Source of the DNA: CAVTPD01 sp963736575
GTDB lineage: Bacteria > Bacteroidota > Bacteroidia > Cytophagales > JAAEPT01
Length of the DNA: 64,000 bases
Reading direction: 5' to 3'
Assembly: GCA_963736575.1 (NCBI GenBank)
Contig: CAVTPD010000001.1
Span: 62,001-126,000, forward strand
Part shown: positions 23,898-33,727 of the stretch, piece after piece
Layout: each line of letters starts with the position of its first letter
Numbering within the stretch: position 1 is the first letter of the stretch
Position numbers and translations under genes: made by a program
The notes under the pieces: generated by a model
What the model was told of the DNA's origin: nothing
The model's input: the letters and a program-made list of their open reading frames with translations, nothing else
The model's database searches: none

Positions 23898-25689
23898 TTT
23901 ATGTCTGACGTGAGAGGCCACTCAATAACATTGGTGCCCGCTTTTAAATTCGCCAGCGGCCCGGGTGGAAAGTTGGTGAATCGGGTTCCTCGGATATCCT
24001 CCGTTACTTCGATCGGAGTTCCATCCAGGTCTTCGAGCTTTTGTTTGGTTTTGGTGAGGATACCGATGCGATTGGCATCCACTTGCGAGGCACCCATTTC
24101 CAGCGCGCTTTGAGGGATATCGAACGACAAGCTAACTCCGGACCTATGACCATCGAGTCTGAAGTCGTAAAGGTCTTCCTCCTGTCGGCTGTTCTCACCT
24201 TCGAATGGACTCGTTGAGGCATCTTCGAGAAAGAGGTTGTAATCCGATATGAAGCCTTCCGCTGGATCGACTTCGGAAAGGCCTCCGCGTAGGAAGATGT
24301 TGTTCAGCCATTGATCTTCCGCAAAGGTCACCATCTCCCTGTTTGACTCAATAACGGTGTGGGGCTTGAAGTAGCTCGCGGATCTTTCGACATCCGCCTT
24401 GTAGCGGAAACCTGTGTCGATAAAAAGATTGTGAGCATAAATGGTCGCTGTGGATTTGCTCGATATCCCAGGCTGGCCGATGAAGACATTATTATCTACG
24501 AGGGTGGGGCCGTGATTCATTTCGAGAAACAGCGTGGCCGTTTCACAGCCGTAAACGATATTGCGAGTGATCCGCATTCCTTGGTTGGCGAAGTCGATCC
24601 ACATACCGAACGCGGCCTCTCCTTCTTCTCGGTATACGTTCCGAATCAGATTTCCTTCGATCGTCGTGTCCACACTTCGATGAAATTTGATCCCTGCCGT
24701 CTCATGTCCTCCAAACTCTCGGCGGGCGTTGATTTCCTCGATCAGATTACCCTGGATCAATGACCGCGTCGCGCCACGCTTGCCTGCAATTCCTGCCTGT
24801 CCGCAGCGACGAATGATGTTGTTTCTAACAATATGGCCACCGATTGAATCGATGTTTCTGTAGTCCGCACCCGGCGATTGTCCAAGGATGATGCCTACTG
24901 TCCGGACATCGGAGATCTCGCAGTTTTCGATAACCCATGCTTTTCCCATGCGCGGTCCCACCGAACCCGATTGTAGGGCGACGGATGGAGGCGCCCAGTT
25001 CGATGCCGCATGGGAAAACTTGAATCCATCCACAGTGATGTAATCGATGCCCGCTTCTTCCGGCATGAACACGCTTTCCCGGACGTTGATTTCAGTAAGC
25101 TCTTCGTTGGGATCCTCACCGGGGAATTTTGCCCAGATCGTCGTCGTTCCGCTTTCGACACGGCAATGCCACCGGTTGCCGGCCTTAAAGACATCGGTGA
25201 GCGAACGGTGCTCATAGAGTGATTTCCCGTTAATATGGAGATCACCCCGGTGATGCCATTCTCCATACGTCATGTATTTCTCGGAAACCCTGAGCTCGTA
25301 GGGATTGTAGTCGCCGAAAAATGTGTTCGGCAGCTCCACTTTCCAAACGCCATCTTCCACTTTCTCCCAGGAATTGATTCGCTCCGATCCTTTTACAAAA
25401 ACGTCTCGCCTTCCGCAGCGCGGAAAGTGATTCGCTGGGAATCCGACGTGCCGCCACGCACCGGCTTCACCCATTCCCGATAGGTTCCACCCCGGACTAG
25501 CACGGTATCTCCGGGCATGGCTTCTTCCGCAGCCTTTGAAATTGTTAGAAAGGGCCTTTCTTCCGTTCCGCTCCCCTGATCGGACCCTTGCGGCGAAACG
25601 TGAATTGTTTTTCCAAACAGAGAGCCAGCGCAAAACACTGTGAGTAACGCGGCGCGAAGAAAACATGCAATGGGTTTGGGAAAAATCAT
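23882..25689 (-). pseudogene. Secreted right-handed beta-helix protein, frameshifted
   Basis: Exported parallel beta-helix protein of the pectate-lyase-like superfamily (about 600 residues), probably a polysaccharide lyase or glycan-binding protein. The start at 25689 gives a signal peptide (MIFPKPIACFLRAALLTVFC) followed by IHVSPQGSDQGSGTEERPFL and ISKAAEEAMPGDTVLVRGGT, the standard N-terminus of these proteins. At about 25405 the frame is broken: one frame ends RAAEGETFL-stop while the next continues DVFVKGSERINSWEKV, which fits if one G is missing in GAG(G)AC. The rest runs intact to 23882 with repeated beta-helix rungs (NIIRRCGQAGIAG, GNLIEEINARREFG, NIVYGCETATLFLE). The last residues overlap an end repeat of the Mu-like element, so the C-terminus may have been replaced by its insertion. 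Confidence 0.75.
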
Positions 25690-25867
25690 ATCGAGCCTAC
25701 GCGGGTTTTGTCCGGATCCTTTCGCTGGAGGGAATGCCCGGATCAAAGTTCGTGGGATTAGAAAAATTGCTGAGCGCTGTCTCATCTATGTCTGAATACC
25801 GCACGATAGCTACTTGAAATCCTGAGGTGACAAGGCTGCCCTTGGCTGGATACATTCCGAGGAAATT

Positions 25868-26455
25868 ATGTTCACCGGACTCGTAGAGGCATTGGGAGGG
25901 TCGGATTTGCTCGAGGCGAAGGGGGAACAGGCGCGACTGGTCCTTATCGGTTCCGTTTTGCTGGTGAGCTGGCTCTTGGGGGACTCGGTGGCGGTGAACG
26001 GTGTTGCCTCACGGTGGCGGATATTTCGGAACGGGTGCTCTCGTTCGATGTCCTTGCGCAGACTTTACGGGTCACATCTTTGGGAAAACTTTCCGCGGGG
26101 AGCGTGGTGAATTTGGAACGGGCATTGAGAGTAGGGGATCGCTTGGGTGGACATTTCGTGCAAGGGACATGTGGATGCGGTCGGGGAAATTCGTTCACTT
26201 GAGGAGAACGGTCAGGATCACGTGGTGGAGGTTTCGCTGCCGCCGGAGATTCACAAATTGTGCGTGGGGAAGGGGTCGATCGCGATGGACGGGATTTCAC
26301 TTACCATCGCTGATTTGAAAGGAACCTCGGCGGTGTTCTGGATCACTCCCCACACGTTTTCCCACACGAATCTTCGGGATGGGAAGGTGGGGGATGCAGT
26401 GAATCTGGAGGGCGACATGCTGGCAAAGCATGTCGCGGCGCTGCTGGGAAGGTGA
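25868..26455 (+). pseudogene. ribE: Riboflavin synthase alpha chain, two compensating frameshifts
   Basis: Riboflavin synthase, which dismutates two lumazines to riboflavin. The N-terminus MFTGLVEALG and the two-barrel repeat are unmistakable: first half GDSVAVNGV...LTVADIS, second half GSIAMDGISLTIADL, with GHFVQGHVDAVG joining them. In the sequence as given the frame is broken twice: at about 26005 GTTGCC is one T short of GTT-TGC-CTC (N-G-V-C-L-T), and at about 26165 CAAGGGACAT has one extra G over CAA-GGA-CAT (Q-G-H-V-D). Both are homopolymer changes and cancel each other. Since the enzyme is normally essential, a sequencing error is as likely as real decay. The 183-194 residue restored product has nearly normal length. 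GAGGAAATT forms the RBS. Confidence 0.85.
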
Positions 26456-26767
26456 AAAATCCGCCAGGAAGGTAGGGTTGATGCTTTTTTCCGGGGGAGA
26501 GAAGAGCCGTTAAGTCGGTTTTGGTAAATATAAAATCCATAGGATCCTTATTTTATATGGTATTTATATTTTTTTGGGATAATTATATTGTTTTATCTTG
26601 AACTAAAATAAATTCGATAAGACCATATTCACAAATCGTTTAATAAAGATTCAACGCGCAAGATGTAAATCATCAGGCTGCGGAGACAAACGTTCACCAC
26701 GAGGTACGCGTCCCCCACGTCCTCCTCTGTGCCCTTTCGTACGAACGTTCTCCCACTCCCCATCCCC
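26456..26767 (+). promoter_or_regulatory. AT-rich upstream region of the secreted-protein locus
   Basis: About 310 bp with no gene. From 26520 to 26660 it is strikingly AT-rich for this genome, with many A/T runs and TATTTATATTTTTTT-like stretches. It precedes four co-directional genes for exported proteins, so it probably carries their promoter and possibly a site for a nucleoid or regulatory protein. No single -35/-10 pair stands out clearly. Confidence 0.4.
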
Positions 26768-28090
26768 ATGCTACATTTTCGGAAATCCCCTTTCCCCGCA
26801 TTTCTTCTAGCCGTCACCGTGATGTTTGCCGGTGTCTCCGTCGGCCAGACGCTGCCCTTGATCCGGTCGGACAGCATCTCCATTGCAAACGGCCAGGTTT
26901 CCATCGTCGTCACGGATCACGGCTCCGGCTCCACGAGCTACAGGCTGGAGAGTTCCGGAACTCTGGTTGGAACATGGGATCCCATCACCGCCACCCCGTC
27001 TATCAGCGGAAACCAGATCACTTTCACCGTGACGAAACCTTCGGCCACCAAGCTCTTCTACCGGGTTGTCGGGACGGCAGCCACCGGCACGCCGACCCCG
27101 GGAGATGCGGATGGCGATGGTCTTTCAGACGATTTTGAGGCGATAGTGGCTCAAGGTGCGGCAAACAGCTACTCCGATGCGATCCTCTTCGATACCGACG
27201 GCGACGGCTCGAGCGATGGCGAAGAGTTCGCTTACGGGACCGATCCTCGGAATGGCAACTCAATGCCGGATCAACGCCTGCTCCCGGCGGTCGAGTTCGG
27301 CATTGTCTGCACGAAAGCCACCGAAGGGGGTGGAGTCCTGGCGATCCAGCTTGTGTCCAGTGCGGCCGTTTCCACCGGTGTCTCGGTGGAGGTGTCCACC
27401 AACAGCGACATTGCCCAAGGTGATCTCGCGACTTTCTCCACATCCGTGGCGATGTCCGGTGGGTCAGGGACTCTCAATCTGTCTTTCTCGGATGATCTTC
27501 TCATCAGTCCGGCACAAAGGCTTGTTTATATCGATATCAAAGATCCTATCGGGATCACGAACTACCGCACCGGGGGAAAGACCCGCCATGTGATCGTTCT
27601 CTCTGAAAACGACGGTTACTGGAACGGTGGCTTCAAGGGTGAGGGCGAGGTTCGCAGCTTCCGCATGAAGATCCTGCGTCAGGGATCGGTCATGCAGGCC
27701 TATTTCGTGGCGGGAGGGGCGGAAGACGGACTTCCCCAGATCGAGGGTGAGGCAGTGGGATTCGAGACCAGCCAGACTGAAGGAGTGATCCCGCTCGGTG
27801 AGCATACCACAAGCGTACCCTCCAACACACCCACGCGTTTGGAAATCGTTTCCTCCCAGCTTTCGATGGATACAGGTACAGGCGGAGCGCTGGGTGGCAT
27901 GGCAGGATTGCAGCGTCGCTTTACCCTGCTTGCCACTCCACCTCTGAACGGCCACATCATCGATTCACATGTCATTTCCGGAAGCTTTACCGAGGAAATC
28001 ACCATCGCTGGAAAGCCAGCCTCACACCTGGATCGCACGATGACAGGAGCCTTTGCCATCGTCCAGGCACTCCCCGCACCTCCCCAGTAG
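26768..28090 (+). CDS. Exported protein with thrombospondin-3-type Ca-binding repeats
   Basis: A 440-residue exported protein starting MLHFRKSPFPAFLLAVTVMF, a Sec signal peptide; the GTG at 26729 upstream is a less likely start. Residues about 105-165 contain DADGDGLSDDFE and DTDGDGSSDGEEFAYGTDP, the Asp-rich loops of thrombospondin type 3 calcium-binding repeats, often found in surface proteins of this phylum as linkers between domains. The remainder is Ser/Thr/Gly-rich beta structure with no catalytic motif recognised. It ends 25 bp before the next exported-protein gene. It is likely a cell-surface or matrix component. Confidence 0.65.
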   Translation: MLHFRKSPFPAFLLAVTVMFAGVSVGQTLPLIRSDSISIANGQVSIVVTDHGSGSTSYRLESSGTLVGTWDPITATPSISGNQITFTVTKPSATKLFYRVVGTAATGTPTPGDADGDGLSDDFEAIVAQGAANSYSDAILFDTDGDGSSDGEEFAYGTDPRNGNSMPDQRLLPAVEFGIVCTKATEGGGVLAIQLVSSAAVSTGVSVEVSTNSDIAQGDLATFSTSVAMSGGSGTLNLSFSDDLLISPAQRLVYIDIKDPIGITNYRTGGKTRHVIVLSENDGYWNGGFKGEGEVRSFRMKILRQGSVMQAYFVAGGAEDGLPQIEGEAVGFETSQTEGVIPLGEHTTSVPSNTPTRLEIVSSQLSMDTGTGGALGGMAGLQRRFTLLATPPLNGHIIDSHVISGSFTEEITIAGKPASHLDRTMTGAFAIVQALPAPPQ

Positions 28091-28115
28091 GGAACCTTCC
28101 TCACACCCCAAGCCT

Positions 28116-31100
28116 ATGAAATCCTTTTTCCAAAAATCGCTTCTTCTCCTGCTCACAGGAATTGCCGCGCAGAATCTTTCAGCCCAGTCGGATCCCGCCT
28201 ACGTGCGGGCGGACTTTGAAAACCACTCCAGACTAAACCCAGACCCGGACAACCGCACTGCCGCTGACATTGAGAGTGAAACAATCACGGCAGTGATCTC
28301 CTACTCCGGCCACCTGCTGAAAGATGGCCTGCCCAGCGCAAGCTACCCCTCCAGCAATGGCGGAATACAGTTGCGGGAGTCGTCCATTGGCCAGCCCTTC
28401 GCAACCTGGACGCCTGATCCGGAGTTCGCACGCAGGGAGGTTCTCGCGGCACGTGCCGCGCTCTATCCCGCCGCAGACGAGACAAAGGTGATGGTGGATA
28501 GGAGTATCGCCGATGGCGGCACGGCCTTCCGCTACAAGCAATTGCTCTTCGCCCCGAACAGCGGCCAGACTGTCGCGGACTACGAGGGCATCGCCCAATG
28601 GTATGGCGCACCAGAGCGTGCCGTCGTGGCAACCCAGATCGCCAATATCACCCGAGCGCTCACCCATGCCCCGCAGGATTCCGGTCTGCGTGCCGTTCTG
28701 TTGGATGCCTACACGGACCGTGCGGTCGCGGAGATGCAGTATGTGAAATCCCAGATGGTGGAGATCGGCAAAAAGCGTCTCGCACTTGTCCTGACCAGCG
28801 CGTTCATCATCGATGAGGAGATCGAGGCCTACACATTGATGGTCAACAAGCTGGGCACCATCCTCGGGGCATACAGCTCGCTCCTCGGCACGGAAATGGA
28901 CGGTGTCGATCCGGCGGATTTCGATAGCAAGGCGGTCCGTGGCACCCCCTTCGGCTACTACATTTTCCAATCCGAGCAGCCATCCCGCAACTCGGTGGTG
29001 AGCAAGTATTTCGATACGGCAGGCGGGCTTTCCGACGTGCCACAGTACGATCCTGTTCTAAAGGAAGTCCAGGCCAGGGGTGTTCCGGAACCCTTCACGG
29101 ATAGCGACGGGAACGGTTTTTACGATTTCGCGGAAACCTACACGGATAGCAATAATAACAACCAATACGACCCGGGCGAGCCGTTCGAAGATGCGAACTT
29201 CGATGGCCTCTGGAGTGATTCCGAGCCTTTCACGGACACGAATGACAACGGCCTCCGCGATGATCCCGCGCTCCTGTTCTCCGGCTTCAAGGACTACACC
29301 ACGCTCCTCGATGTCATGGCGATCTACGTCCAGCGCAGCAACGAACTCGCGGAGCTTCTGGGCAAAAGACGCCTCACCACCCCCACCGATGACATGTCCA
29401 CCGCGCGGCGGTTAGTGACGAAGCTCCGTCTGGGCACCGCTTCCGAGTATTGCCTGCTCAGGGGAATGTTTCCGGAAAATTTCCTCCCCGTGGATGATGC
29501 TTCCGGAGTGCGTGCCGCCATGGCCGCCGTATCCCGCGCCTTGGCCGGCACCACCAACGTGACCACCTTTCTCAATGGCAGCGGAAACAGCCTGGGGCTC
29601 GATCCCGGCTTTGTCATCTTCATGCAGGGGAACGCGGCTTCCGACGATACCTACGACATCCTCTTGCCAAACATCTATACCGGTCAGCCTGGTAGCACGG
29701 CTCCGCTGGATGTGGCCATAGCCCATCTTGAAACAGCCAAGGAGTCCTACGGGAATTTCCGCGCGTCCGTCGATACCGTGGTGGAAGACCTCGGTGATCT
29801 GGAGGAGGAGTACGAAACACGCTTCACCGAGATCACGGGATACACGCGGAATGAGGATCCGGGCTTTGATGGCTACAATTTCAAGCCCGGCGTCTCCAGC
29901 GAGCTGGCCACCGTAAACCGCAACATCGCCGCCCTTCAGTCTCGCAGCAGCCGCTTCCTGCAAATTTCCGAAACCTTCGCCGAGGGGATTTCCGAGGCAA
30001 ACAATGCGGTGAAACTCGCGGACGGCCTCGCCTCCGTCATCGAGGGCGCCCAGAAGACCTATTTCGACCAGACGGATTCCGCTTGGGATGCTTCCTTCAA
30101 ATATTCCGGTATCGCGGCCGCCTCGGATGCCGTCGCGGATGCCGTATATGGAGTGGCCGGTCTGGATACGCTGAAGTCAGCGGCCGCCCCCGCCATCATC
30201 GTTGCTGGCGCGGTCAATGCCGCCCTTCAGACCAAAGCGGCGCAAGTGGCGGAGACCAGGGACCGCACGGTTGACGCAGCGGCTGTGAACATGCAATCCA
30301 ACGTGGACAAGGCCAACGGGGTGCTCGCAGCGCAGCAGGCCAAAGTGGATCTCAGCAACAAGGCTATCGAGCAGCAGGGGAACCTTCTGGATGGCGAGGA
30401 AAACACCAGTTCCCTGGCCCAGGCGATGGCTGACAGGGACAGGCTGCTGCAGGAAACGGAGCGCATCACCCTGAACTTCGAGTCCAACACGCTGGAAGTG
30501 CGGGGCCGCTTTTACGCCGATCCCATCCATCTGATCCGTTCGGAAAAAGCGATCCTCGATGCGGACGCCGCCTTTTTCAATGCGCAGCGCTGGCTCTTCT
30601 ATCTCCTCCGCTCGCTGGAGTATAAATGGAGCAGCAAGTTTGTCGCCGCGAGTCCCTCGGGAAGGAATTACGATACAGGCGCCATTTTCAAACTAAGGAA
30701 TGCCAACGAGCTCAAGGACTACCTCGATGCCATGGTCTCCTTCAACCTCGCGGGTGGACTGGGAACGTTCCAAAACATAGACCGGCTCACCGTGATCTCG
30801 TTGAAAGACCAGATCCTCGCGCCCAACCCTTCCGTGCAGAATGTGACCAACCTCACTGACACCGGCTACCGGGTGGATACCGGTGTCACTCCGCCGAAGA
30901 CCGTCACTCAGTTGCAGCTTTTCCGCAACAAGCTCGACCGCCTGCGCAATTCCGACGGGGATCTGGAAATTCCCATCAATACCACCGCGCTGAACATTCC
31001 GAACTTCTTCCGCGCGCCCATCTACTCCACCACGAACAGCAGTTCCCCGATAACCAGCGCGGGCCAATGGCGGGACAAGGTGATCTACGTGAAAGTCAAT

Positions 31101-31595
31101 ATCGTCGATCCGGATCATCCCAACGGCCTCGGTAACCCGACCCAGATCGGAGCCGATATCGTCTATTCTGGGACCAGCATGTTCCGCACACGCATCGCGC
31201 CACGCCCCACTCTGGAGGGTAGGCTCGATCCCGTCCCTGGCGTGACAAGTCCGCAGGATTTTCCCGGTGAGCTCATCGTCTATCCCTACCGGAAGTATTC
31301 CCTCTCCAGCTTCGACAGCCCGCTGTTCGATGTCACCGAGGAAAACTCCGCGGCAGGTTCCTTTTCCCTCAGCAATCAAGCCAGCAGCAAGACCATCGAC
31401 GGTGTTCCCGCCGGATTCGCCTTCAATAGCTTCAAGGAGCTGAGCGTCGCCGCCACCGGATGGAAGCTCATCATTTTCCGCAACAGCCTGCAGGATCAGA
31501 ACGATCCGCTCGCCCGTATCGATGTGAACTCGCTCACGGATATCCAACTCATTATCTCCCATCGCAATGTGGACCGGAAAAAAGCCACCGATTGA
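28116..31595 (+). CDS. Large exported protein with Asp-rich repeats and coiled-coil segments
   Basis: A 1159-residue exported protein starting MKSFFQKSLLLLLTGIAAQN (signal peptide, cleavage likely after LSAQ). Residues about 325-385 form Asp/Asn-rich loops (FTDSDGNGFYDFAETYTDSN and two further copies with EPF-x-D), which resemble EF-hand/dockerin-like calcium-binding repeats. The centre and the part around residues 560-800 are long helical stretches with Gln/Ala/Asp (e.g. ATVNRNIAALQSRSSRFLQI). The C-terminus is beta-rich. I do not recognise the family. Position between the Ca-binding-repeat protein and the S74 fibre genes suggests it is a structural part of the same surface assembly. Confidence 0.65.
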   Translation: MKSFFQKSLLLLLTGIAAQNLSAQSDPAYVRADFENHSRLNPDPDNRTAADIESETITAVISYSGHLLKDGLPSASYPSSNGGIQLRESSIGQPFATWTPDPEFARREVLAARAALYPAADETKVMVDRSIADGGTAFRYKQLLFAPNSGQTVADYEGIAQWYGAPERAVVATQIANITRALTHAPQDSGLRAVLLDAYTDRAVAEMQYVKSQMVEIGKKRLALVLTSAFIIDEEIEAYTLMVNKLGTILGAYSSLLGTEMDGVDPADFDSKAVRGTPFGYYIFQSEQPSRNSVVSKYFDTAGGLSDVPQYDPVLKEVQARGVPEPFTDSDGNGFYDFAETYTDSNNNNQYDPGEPFEDANFDGLWSDSEPFTDTNDNGLRDDPALLFSGFKDYTTLLDVMAIYVQRSNELAELLGKRRLTTPTDDMSTARRLVTKLRLGTASEYCLLRGMFPENFLPVDDASGVRAAMAAVSRALAGTTNVTTFLNGSGNSLGLDPGFVIFMQGNAASDDTYDILLPNIYTGQPGSTAPLDVAIAHLETAKESYGNFRASVDTVVEDLGDLEEEYETRFTEITGYTRNEDPGFDGYNFKPGVSSELATVNRNIAALQSRSSRFLQISETFAEGISEANNAVKLADGLASVIEGAQKTYFDQTDSAWDASFKYSGIAAASDAVADAVYGVAGLDTLKSAAAPAIIVAGAVNAALQTKAAQVAETRDRTVDAAAVNMQSNVDKANGVLAAQQAKVDLSNKAIEQQGNLLDGEENTSSLAQAMADRDRLLQETERITLNFESNTLEVRGRFYADPIHLIRSEKAILDADAAFFNAQRWLFYLLRSLEYKWSSKFVAASPSGRNYDTGAIFKLRNANELKDYLDAMVSFNLAGGLGTFQNIDRLTVISLKDQILAPNPSVQNVTNLTDTGYRVDTGVTPPKTVTQLQLFRNKLDRLRNSDGDLEIPINTTALNIPNFFRAPIYSTTNSSSPITSAGQWRDKVIYVKVNIVDPDHPNGLGNPTQIGADIVYSGTSMFRTRIAPRPTLEGRLDPVPGVTSPQDFPGELIVYPYRKYSLSSFDSPLFDVTEENSAAGSFSLSNQASSKTIDGVPAGFAFNSFKELSVAATGWKLIIFRNSLQDQNDPLARIDVNSLTDIQLIISHRNVDRKKATD

Positions 31596-31620
31596 TCCGA
31601 CTCCCGAACCAACACCACTT

Positions 31621-33592
31621 ATGAAAGCAAAACGCACACCAACTCTGCTCGGACTCCTGTCCCTAGCCATCTCTCTTCTCGCCACTTCCAGCAGCCTCGC
31701 CCAGATGAACTACCAGGGCCGTCTCACCGATAGCACCGGGGAGAATCTCCCCAACGGCCAATACACCATCGCATTTAGCATGTATGATGAAGCTGGCCTC
31801 CTCAAATGGGGGCCATACACCACCGATGGTACTGCCAATCAGGGCTCCGGCCCACGCGTTGAGGTGGTTGATGGACGCTTCAACACTGTGATTGGAAATC
31901 TCGATCCCACCGGGCGGAAACTGAGCGAGGGATTCGACGGCTTGGAAAAACGCTACCTCCAGATCAAAGTGGGAAACAATCCGGCCATCACCCCTCGTCA
32001 GCTCCTTCTGCCCGCACCCATCGCCCTCTACGCTCCCCTAGCAGGGCACGCCCTCACCGCCACCTCAGTCGGAAACGGCTCGGGCAGCTCTCCGCTCACC
32101 GTTGATTTCAACTCCGGGAATGTGGGAATCGGGACAAGCAATCCTACAGAAGAAGCTCGATGTGAATGGCGACGTTTCGGCTCCTTCATCGTCCGCCCGA
32201 ACGGCACCTATGGGAACGGCTCCATTTTCTCGGATAGCAATTACGGAATGCTCTTCCGCTCCGCCGAGCCAAATCCGTCGGTGCTGCCTTCTCGTTTGCA
32301 GATACCAACGACGTGAAGCTGATGACGATCGATCACACGGCGGCGTGTGGGCATCGGAAGGGGAACCACAGCCCCGAGCATCGAGCTTCACGTGAACGGA
32401 TCAGGGGCGTCACCGGCGCTCAAGGTGGATGTGGACGGAATTACGAAGATGGTTGTGAACCCGAACGGCAACGTCGGCATCGGCGCCCCCCCGCAGCGCG
32501 GCTCCACGTGAGCGGTCCACCGGGTGAACTCGCCCTGCGCGTGCAGGTAAACGGACAGACGAAACTGGCCGTCGATCCGAACGGCGGAGTCTCCGCGGGT
32601 GGCTTTGTCACCCCTCCCGCCGACGGGCTTTACGTGGCAGGCAAGGTCGGTATCGGGACAGCAAATCCCGAGGTAGCCTTGGATGTCGTCGGTCGCACCG
32701 ATATTACGATGGTGGATAACCGCTATGACCATAATGATTTCTCAGTTGCTGGTACCACCTTTACATGGAGGGGGACACAAGCCGCTTCCGGCAGAGGGAT
32801 TGAAGTTTATGGCATGGACGGTAGCTACGGCTTGAATCCGGACTATGATGCCATCGCTCCTGTGGGAATCCGATCCGATGGATGGATTGCATCTGCCATG
32901 GGGATCGTCGTTTATTCGGACCGCCGGATCAAAAGGGACATACAGGCGAGCCCGGCGGCAAAAGACCTCGCGGCGATCCAGCAACTGCAGGTGACCGACT
33001 ACCGCATGGTGGATCCCGCGGATGGAGGCATGGCCTGGCGGAAGGGCTTTATTGCGCAGGAGGTGGAAAAAATGATGCCCCTCGCGGTTACGCGCAGCAC
33101 CGAATTCGTGCCCGACATTTTCTCCGTCGCCACAGCCGTGGCCTACGACCCGGCCGTAAAAACCCTGACCCTGACTCTCGCCAAAGATCATGGCCTGAAA
33201 AGCGGAGACCGCGTGCGCTTGCATATCGACGGCAACCGTAAGGATCTCAACGTAAGTTCTGTGCCGTCTGCTCGGGAATTCGTGGTGGAGCAATGCGGAA
33301 CAAGCCGGAGAAAGTCCTCGTCTACGGCAAACAGGTCAGTGATTTCCGCACCGTAAACTACGACCACATCTTTACCACCAGCGTAGGTGCCGTGCAGGAA
33401 CTGGCGCGGAAGGTGGAAACCCAGGAGGTGGAATGCACCGAACTTCGCGAAGCCAACGTCGCCCTGCGCGAGCGCCTCGCCTCGCTCGAAGCCAAAGACC
33501 TGACCCGTGACACGAAGATCGCTTCCATCGAAAAACTGCTCAATTCAATCAATCCGCCAGCCATACGTACGGTTTCGATGAAATCGGAGTGA
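31621..33592 (+). pseudogene. S74-domain fibre protein, decayed tandem copy
   Basis: First of two tandem paralogues. From MKAKRTPTLLGLLSLAISLL (signal peptide) and QMNYQGRLTDSTGENLPNGQ the first ~175 residues are nearly identical to the downstream intact gene, and the end carries the S74 autoprocessing domain (YSDRRIKRDI, AQEVEKMMPLAV) and a coiled coil. The reading frame is interrupted at least six times, near 32150, 32180, 32283, 32353, 32486 (a run of seven C) and 33293; all lie between recognisable pieces such as GIGTANPEVALDVVG and NKPEKVLVYGKQVSDF. The clean state of its neighbours argues for a decaying duplicate, although several breaks are homopolymer-type and could be sequencing errors. 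Confidence 0.75.
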
Positions 33593-33727
33593 GCCGGATT
33601 GCTCGGTCATCATCCCGCCGACTCTTATGAGATCATTCATAGTTCTCCTTATCGCCATCGAAGTCCTGATCGCCTTCAAGCCCAGCAGCAGGAAGTGATT
33701 CCTTTATTCCCGAAACCAACACCAATT

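Larger units (their letters stand above)
11744..23920. mobile_element. Compact Mu-like transposable element / reduced prophage
   Basis: A 12 kb block holding a MuA-type transposase, a MuB-like ATPase, a Mu gp29-type portal protein, divergent HTH regulators and several small or coiled-coil phage-like genes, nearly all on the minus strand. Related short sites of the form TC(C/G/T)GCAG..(A)AATGA(C/T) lie near both ends in inverted orientation (11763-11804 on the plus strand; 23745-23760 and 23881-23897 on the minus strand). Exact termini are inferred: TGG at 11744 and CCA ending at 23920 would give the 5'-TG...CA-3' ends of Mu-like elements, but no target duplication could be confirmed. Capsid, head protease, terminase, sheath, baseplate and lysis genes are absent, so it is either a decayed prophage or a transposon/satellite that kept some virion genes. 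Confidence 0.7.

Noticed and set aside
25785..25867. FMN riboswitch before the riboflavin synthase gene
   Set aside because: Only about 80 bp separates the flanking gene and ribE, too short for the conserved FMN aptamer plus expression platform, and none of its conserved segments is visible.
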